Shown here piece by piece: positions 62,301-64,000 of a stretch of 64,000 nt of DNA. The DNA is from Mycteria americana. Its lineage: Eukaryota; Chordata; Aves; Ciconiiformes; Ciconiidae. Position numbers and translations under genes: made by a program. The notes beneath the pieces were generated by a model, which did no database searches, was not told where the DNA came from, and saw nothing but the letters and a program-made list of their open reading frames with translations. The stretch covers positions 37,672,316 through 37,736,315 of the forward strand of contig NC_134372.1 in the NCBI RefSeq assembly GCF_035582795.1, in the 5' to 3' direction. How positions within the stretch are numbered: the stretch's first letter is position 1; the number at the start of each line of letters is the position of its first letter.

Positions 62301-64000
62301 TACTTCCACTTTTGGTGTTAACTTGACATATTTTGTAAGGATTCAGTTTTCAGTACCTCCAATGATTTACAACTCACAAGCATTTAACACATTTTTTCTT
62401 CCATTAATTCATCCAATCATATTTTAGGTCTATGTAGACCTTTCCAAACCAGAACATTCTATAGCAAGTTTTTCACCTGAACTACAGGTTGTATAAATAT
62501 TTCTTCTTTGTTTTCTGTCTCACACCTACTAGTTTTAGTTGCATTTTTCACATAGCAAGACAGAGAAGCATGTAATTAATGACTTTATTTCATCTCATGT
62601 TTCCCTATTAGTCATCCCTTTTCTAGGTTGAAGACTTGTAGTCTATTTAGCCATTGTTCATACAGAAGTTATTCCATACCTTTCATCACGGAAGACGTAG
62701 GTCCCCACTTGCTTACCTCACCATTCTGACCAAGGTCAAGGTCAGTGGCAGACACCTGAATGACAAATGTCCCAACACCAGCTCCCTCTGTTACCGAGGC
62801 TTCATAAATAGATGAAGTGAAGAATGGGACGTTGTCATTGACATCTAAAACATCAAAAAGAGCGCATAAAGAGAAAACTATAAAAATTGAAAGAAAAAAA
62901 TAAGTACTATGATTATACTATAACATCACTGAACAGCTTACACACCTGTTACATTAATATAGACCGTAGTGAATGCTGCCAGAGGAACTGCGGCAACGTT
63001 CTGTGCTCGAACCCTCAGTAGAAAGGTCTTTGTTGTTTCATAATCTAGTGGCTCAGCTACCAGGATTGAAGCTGAACCATCGTGTCTGTTTGGAGTCAGG
63101 TAGAAACAAACTGGCATGTTGGTCTCTGGAAGAAGTCCCTCTTCTAGGTTATAAGTCACACGGGGATCACCGAGGGAAGAAGTTGCTTTGATTGTCTGCA
63201 CAGTTCAAAAAGTTTGCATAACCAACACTTTTGTAAGTACAGCAACGTTCTAAAAGCTTTTGTGTATTGACTCTCCCACATCTTCATCTCTCAACTGAAA
63301 ACACTAGGACAAGTATTTCCTGATACCAAAACTTAACCCTGCCTGATACATCTCCAGGCCACAAACAGCTGCAGCCAAAGGTTACCAGTCATTACATGTT
63401 TGGTTACTCATTCTGTTATCCTAAAAATATGTATTTTGGAGTTACTTCATAAAGCTATTCCAATTACTCATTCTGAGCAATCAAACTGAACAACTCTAAG
63501 CCCAAGCCCAGGTGATTACTGTAAGCCCAATAATCACCTCAGGTAACACAGAACCATTCAAAAAATTGGAACACCTATAGTGTTGGCCAAATGGGAAGGA
63601 AATTAAACAGTGGTTGCACACATATAAATTAGAGCAAAAATGCTGGTTATCATTAGCATTTCTGAAAGAAAACTGATAGCAGATCATTGGTCCCTACAAT
63701 ACACAAAATTGTTATAAAAGCTCACTATATTTAAGCAAATAAGCAATGTTCAATTAATCTAGAGCCTTACAGCTACAAACAGACAAACAAATCTGTCCCA
63801 GTCTTACCAAAACTGATGCATCTCGTGTAGTATTCTCTGGAACAACAACTTCATAGCTGTCTCTTTCCCACTGTGGAGGCTGGTTTTTTGCACTGGTAAT
63901 AGTTACCGCAAGTTCAACTTTACTGCTCCTATTACCTCCATCTGTAGCAATAATCTCTCGAATTATAGATGACCTCTGAACAGTAAAAAAGGTTTCGTTA
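31973..64000 (-). CDS. Type III classic cadherin (Hz-cadherin / neural-cadherin-like), C-terminal 1,928 residues, 22 exons
   Basis: Coding exons, in transcript order: >64000-63808, 63195-62946, 62844-62717, 61845-61659, 60911-60768, 59286-59003, 58474-56860, 55084-54991, 53797-53616, 53403-53174, 49972-49695, 48820-48606, 47600-47473, 46860-46733, 44512-44389, 43826-43646, 42748-42582, 41802-41538, 39748-39568, 38581-38337, 35655-35501, 32386-31973. All use GT-AG and every split codon joins sensibly. Domains by window residue: cadherin repeats 1-1025 (linkers DVNDN, DINDN, DVNDH, DENDN; LDRE motifs), nonchordate-type block about 1026-1110, Cys/EGF 1115-1210, LamG 1215-1393, EGF 1405-1453, LamG 1454-1615, Cys/EGF 1635-1715, membrane helix 1722-1751, juxtamembrane p120 site near 1780-1791, catenin-binding site 1880-1920. 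Family role: calcium-dependent homophilic adhesion linked to actin through catenins. The chicken homologue was described in retinal horizontal cells. The N-terminus and promoter lie right of the window. Confidence 0.93.
32387..35500 (-). other. Cadherin intron before the terminal exon
   Basis: 3.1 kb without recognised elements, apart from a 17-A run near 33,386. Open frames here show no domain. Confidence 0.55.
35501..35655 (-). CDS. Cadherin exon, transmembrane end and p120-catenin juxtamembrane site
   Basis: It encodes [17 protein letters not shown], completing the helix, then [20 protein letters not shown] and DQ. The NYNEEGGGE motif is the juxtamembrane core shared by classic cadherins (usually YYDEEGGGE), the p120-catenin site. 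Confidence 0.95.
35656..38336 (-). other. Cadherin intron splitting the transmembrane helix
   Basis: 2.7 kb between the two halves of the membrane helix. No repeat family or other gene is recognised. Confidence 0.55.
38337..38581 (-). CDS. Cadherin exon, last EGF and start of transmembrane helix
   Basis: It encodes [20 protein letters not shown], then the [14 protein letters not shown]...[14 protein letters not shown]. The hydrophobic [16 protein letters not shown] begins the membrane helix, which is split across the next intron. The donor is TTAG|GTAGTT. Confidence 0.94.
39568..39748 (-). CDS. Cadherin exon, laminin-G end and Cys-rich segment
   Basis: It encodes [20 protein letters not shown] (laminin-G closure), then [20 protein letters not shown] and [10 protein letters not shown]. 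The donor is TGCAG|GTAATT. Confidence 0.92.
39749..41537 (-). other. Cadherin intron with a short tandem repeat
   Basis: An 18-bp imperfect tandem (TGTGGAAAACCTGTTATA then TGTGGAAAATCTGTTATA) lies at about 40,055-40,090. Nothing else is recognised. Confidence 0.55.
41538..41802 (-). CDS. Cadherin exon, second laminin-G
   Basis: It encodes [20 protein letters not shown], then [20 protein letters not shown] and [18 protein letters not shown]. An in-frame alternative acceptor nine bases downstream (GTTGTTCAG|GGATTC) would drop VVQ. The donor is CGAG|GTGAGG. Confidence 0.92.
42582..42748 (-). CDS. Cadherin exon, second laminin-G start
   Basis: It encodes [20 protein letters not shown], then [20 protein letters not shown] and [12 protein letters not shown]. 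It had no long open frame of its own. The acceptor is CTTTTTAG|TTGCC and the donor CTACAG|GTGAGC. Confidence 0.9.
43646..43826 (-). CDS. Cadherin exon, EGF-like module
   Basis: After [19 protein letters not shown] it has six cysteines in EGF spacing: [15 protein letters not shown], then [16 protein letters not shown]. The acceptor is CTTGAAG|GTATAT and the donor AAAG|GTGAAC. Confidence 0.93.
44389..44512 (-). CDS. Cadherin exon, end of first laminin-G
   Basis: It encodes [20 protein letters not shown], then [13 protein letters not shown]. The GCLRN ending closes a laminin-G domain. It had no long open frame of its own. The donor is CTCAG|GTAAGA. Confidence 0.92.
45340..45900 (-). mobile_element. 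Ancient, degraded CR1/L3-like LINE fragment
   Basis: Plus-strand phrases match the antisense of old CR1-type RT regions, in order: GCCATTGCTCTTCTCTGGAC, AACTGGACCCAGGACTCCAG with CTGAGGCC, CATTGCTGACTCA, GTACTTGGCCCTTTG, and CCCAGCTTGGTGTCATCAGC. All frames are broken. It lies in a cadherin intron in the sense orientation of the gene. It is far more diverged than the CR1 at 16,803. Confidence 0.7.
46733..46860 (-). CDS. Cadherin exon, first laminin-G
   Basis: It encodes [20 protein letters not shown], then [20 protein letters not shown] and RA. It had no long open frame of its own and was found by splice logic. The acceptor is TGCTGTAG|GATGTT and the donor GCAAG|GTACAT. Confidence 0.9.
47473..47600 (-). 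CDS. Cadherin exon, first laminin-G
   Basis: It encodes [20 protein letters not shown], then [20 protein letters not shown] and NGQ. The WHxLEV motif is a laminin-G signature. The donor is GTCAG|GTCAGT. Confidence 0.92.
48606..48820 (-). CDS. Cadherin exon, EGF end and first laminin-G start
   Basis: It encodes [20 protein letters not shown], then [20 protein letters not shown] and [20 protein letters not shown]. This is an EGF closing pair, then an opening laminin-G sheet. The donor is AATAG|GTACTT. Confidence 0.93.
49695..49972 (-). CDS. Cadherin exon, Cys-rich and EGF start
   Basis: It encodes [20 protein letters not shown], then [27 protein letters not shown] and [16 protein letters not shown]. 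The last stretch is the start of an EGF module completed by the next exon. The donor is TACAG|GTGAGG. Confidence 0.92.
49973..53173 (-). other. Cadherin intron with AT-rich block and hairpin
   Basis: 3.2 kb between the nonchordate-type block exon and the Cys/EGF exon. About 51,120-51,930 is AT-rich, with many TAAT motifs and a perfect hairpin at 51412-51440. No coding sequence or repeat family is recognised. Confidence 0.5.
51412..51440. repeat. Perfect hairpin, 12-bp stem and 5-nt loop
   Basis: GTGATAGATGTG (51412-51423), loop CTGCC, then CACATCTATCAC (51429-51440). The stem has no mismatch. Each arm carries a GATA-type TGATAG site. Confidence 0.85.
53174..53403 (-). CDS. Cadherin exon, nonchordate-specific membrane-proximal block
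   Basis: It encodes [20 protein letters not shown], then [20 protein letters not shown] and [20 protein letters not shown]. It is an alpha/beta segment with no cysteine, matching the position and style of the nonchordate-type block of type III cadherins. Confidence 0.9.
53616..53797 (-). CDS. Cadherin exon, last EC repeat
   Basis: It encodes [20 protein letters not shown], then [20 protein letters not shown] and [20 protein letters not shown]. The acceptor is TATGTCTAG|GTCTTT. The donor CAG|GTTAGT is GT with a weaker consensus. Confidence 0.9.
54991..55084 (-). CDS. Cadherin small exon, start of last EC repeat
   Basis: A 94-bp exon: [20 protein letters not shown], then [10 protein letters not shown]. 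The pattern LGxVxxPDxDDWD is typical of the degenerate last cadherin repeat in type III cadherins. It was found by splice logic; phases match on both sides (acceptor CTCAACAG|GAAAAT, donor CTCAA|GTGAGG). Confidence 0.85.
55085..56859 (-). other. Cadherin intron with possible old LINE remnant
   Basis: 1.8 kb next to the large exon. The part 56,060-56,520 resembles an old LINE (separate entry). The rest shows nothing I recognise. Confidence 0.5.
56060..56520 (-). mobile_element. Possible ancient CR1-like LINE fragment (5' part of ORF2)
   Basis: The plus-strand wording CATCCAGAACAGCACC, then AGTTCTAGGAAGCAGTCACT with TATTGCACCCC, recalls the antisense of the endonuclease region in old CR1/L3-type LINEs. 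A poly-T run at 56,218-56,230 interrupts it. The match is from memory and short. Confidence 0.35.
56860..58474 (-). CDS. Cadherin large exon (about five EC repeats in one 1,615-bp exon)
   Basis: It has 538 codons from [19 protein letters not shown] to EVYVYSYK. Linkers in order are [36 protein letters not shown] and [12 protein letters not shown] motifs occur in three repeats. The DINDN-following repeat begins [15 protein letters not shown], with two close cysteines. The acceptor is TTTTGTAG|GTTATG and the donor AAAG|GTAAGT. Confidence 0.95.
59003..59286 (-). CDS. Cadherin exon, EC repeat
   Basis: It encodes [40 protein letters not shown] and the linker [12 protein letters not shown]. The linker departs from DxNDN (NKNDE). 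It ends LPVFVLQ at the donor CAG|GTAGTG. Confidence 0.92.
59287..60767 (-). other. Cadherin intron, nothing recognised
   Basis: 1.5 kb with an 18-A run near 60,361. No repeat family or exon is seen. Confidence 0.55.
60768..60911 (-). CDS. Cadherin exon, DVNDN linker
   Basis: It encodes [20 protein letters not shown], then [20 protein letters not shown] and SANDEDEG. It joins in phase with both neighbours. The donor is GAAG|GTAAAG. Confidence 0.92.
61659..61845 (-). CDS. Cadherin exon, EC repeat core
   Basis: The acceptor is CCTTTAG|ATAACT. It encodes [20 protein letters not shown], then [20 protein letters not shown]. It has a hydrophilic insertion, [14 protein letters not shown], before the next strand. 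The donor is CTCTG|GTAAGA. Confidence 0.92.
61846..62716 (-). other. Cadherin intron, nothing recognised
   Basis: 0.9 kb of AT-rich sequence without features I can support. Confidence 0.55.
62717..62844 (-). CDS. Cadherin exon, DVNDN linker and repeat start
   Basis: It encodes [20 protein letters not shown], then [20 protein letters not shown] and NGE. Calcium-linker motif DVNDNVP and the interior ATDLDLG motif are intact. It had no long open frame of its own. The donor is GAG|GTAAGC. Confidence 0.92.
62946..63195 (-). CDS. Cadherin exon, EC repeat core
   Basis: The acceptor is GTGCAG|ACAATC and the donor ACAG|GTGTGT. It encodes [20 protein letters not shown], then [20 protein letters not shown] and FTTVYINVT. 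The LDYE motif and the beta-strand pattern fit an EC repeat. Confidence 0.9.
63808..64000 (-). CDS. Cadherin exon, EC repeat end and next repeat start (partial at window edge)
   Basis: It encodes 64 codons including [20 protein letters not shown], the linker SAKNQPPQW, and [17 protein letters not shown]. The donor is TTTTG|GTAAGA. The linker lacks the acidic residues of DxNDN. Whether the exon starts outside the window cannot be seen. Confidence 0.85.

Overview
This is vertebrate, almost certainly bird, nuclear DNA. The genes are small exons with GT-AG introns. There is a chicken-repeat-1 (CR1) LINE with a nearly intact reverse transcriptase. A solo retroviral LTR looks like the ERVL-type LTR common in neoavian birds. 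No prokaryotic features are seen. Nearly all the open frames longer than 60 codons lie in introns or cross splice sites; the real proteins are recovered by joining exons.

Positions 1 to about 27,535 (+ strand): the last twelve coding exons of DPY19L4, a multi-pass ER membrane protein of the DPY19 C-mannosyltransferase family. They give 459 residues up to a stop codon at 24,103. A 3' UTR probably follows, with its most distal good poly(A) signal at 27,511. The introns hold two solo LTRs, each with 5-bp target duplications (3579-4214 and 6854-7501), a degraded old CR1-like LINE (about 12,100-13,750) and a younger CR1 (about 16,803-18,190).

Positions about 27,536-31,500: intergenic DNA between two convergent genes, with an old interspersed repeat near 29,657 and a 20-bp palindrome at 30,390.

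Positions 31,973-64,000 (- strand, running off the right edge): 22 coding exons whose reading phases join without error into 1,928 residues and a stop codon. The order is about ten cadherin repeats, a nonchordate-type membrane-proximal block, EGF and laminin-G modules (LamG, EGF, LamG, then Cys-rich/EGF), one transmembrane helix, a p120-binding juxtamembrane segment and a beta-catenin-binding tail. This is the layout of a type III classic cadherin, as in Drosophila N-cadherin and chicken Hz-cadherin. It is the most notable content of the window.

The two genes lie tail to tail and nothing in the sequence links their functions. Structural oddities include a 22-bp palindrome just downstream of a candidate cadherin poly(A) signal, a perfect 12-bp-stem hairpin in an AT-rich intron block, and a tandem duplication over a DPY19L4 branch-point region.
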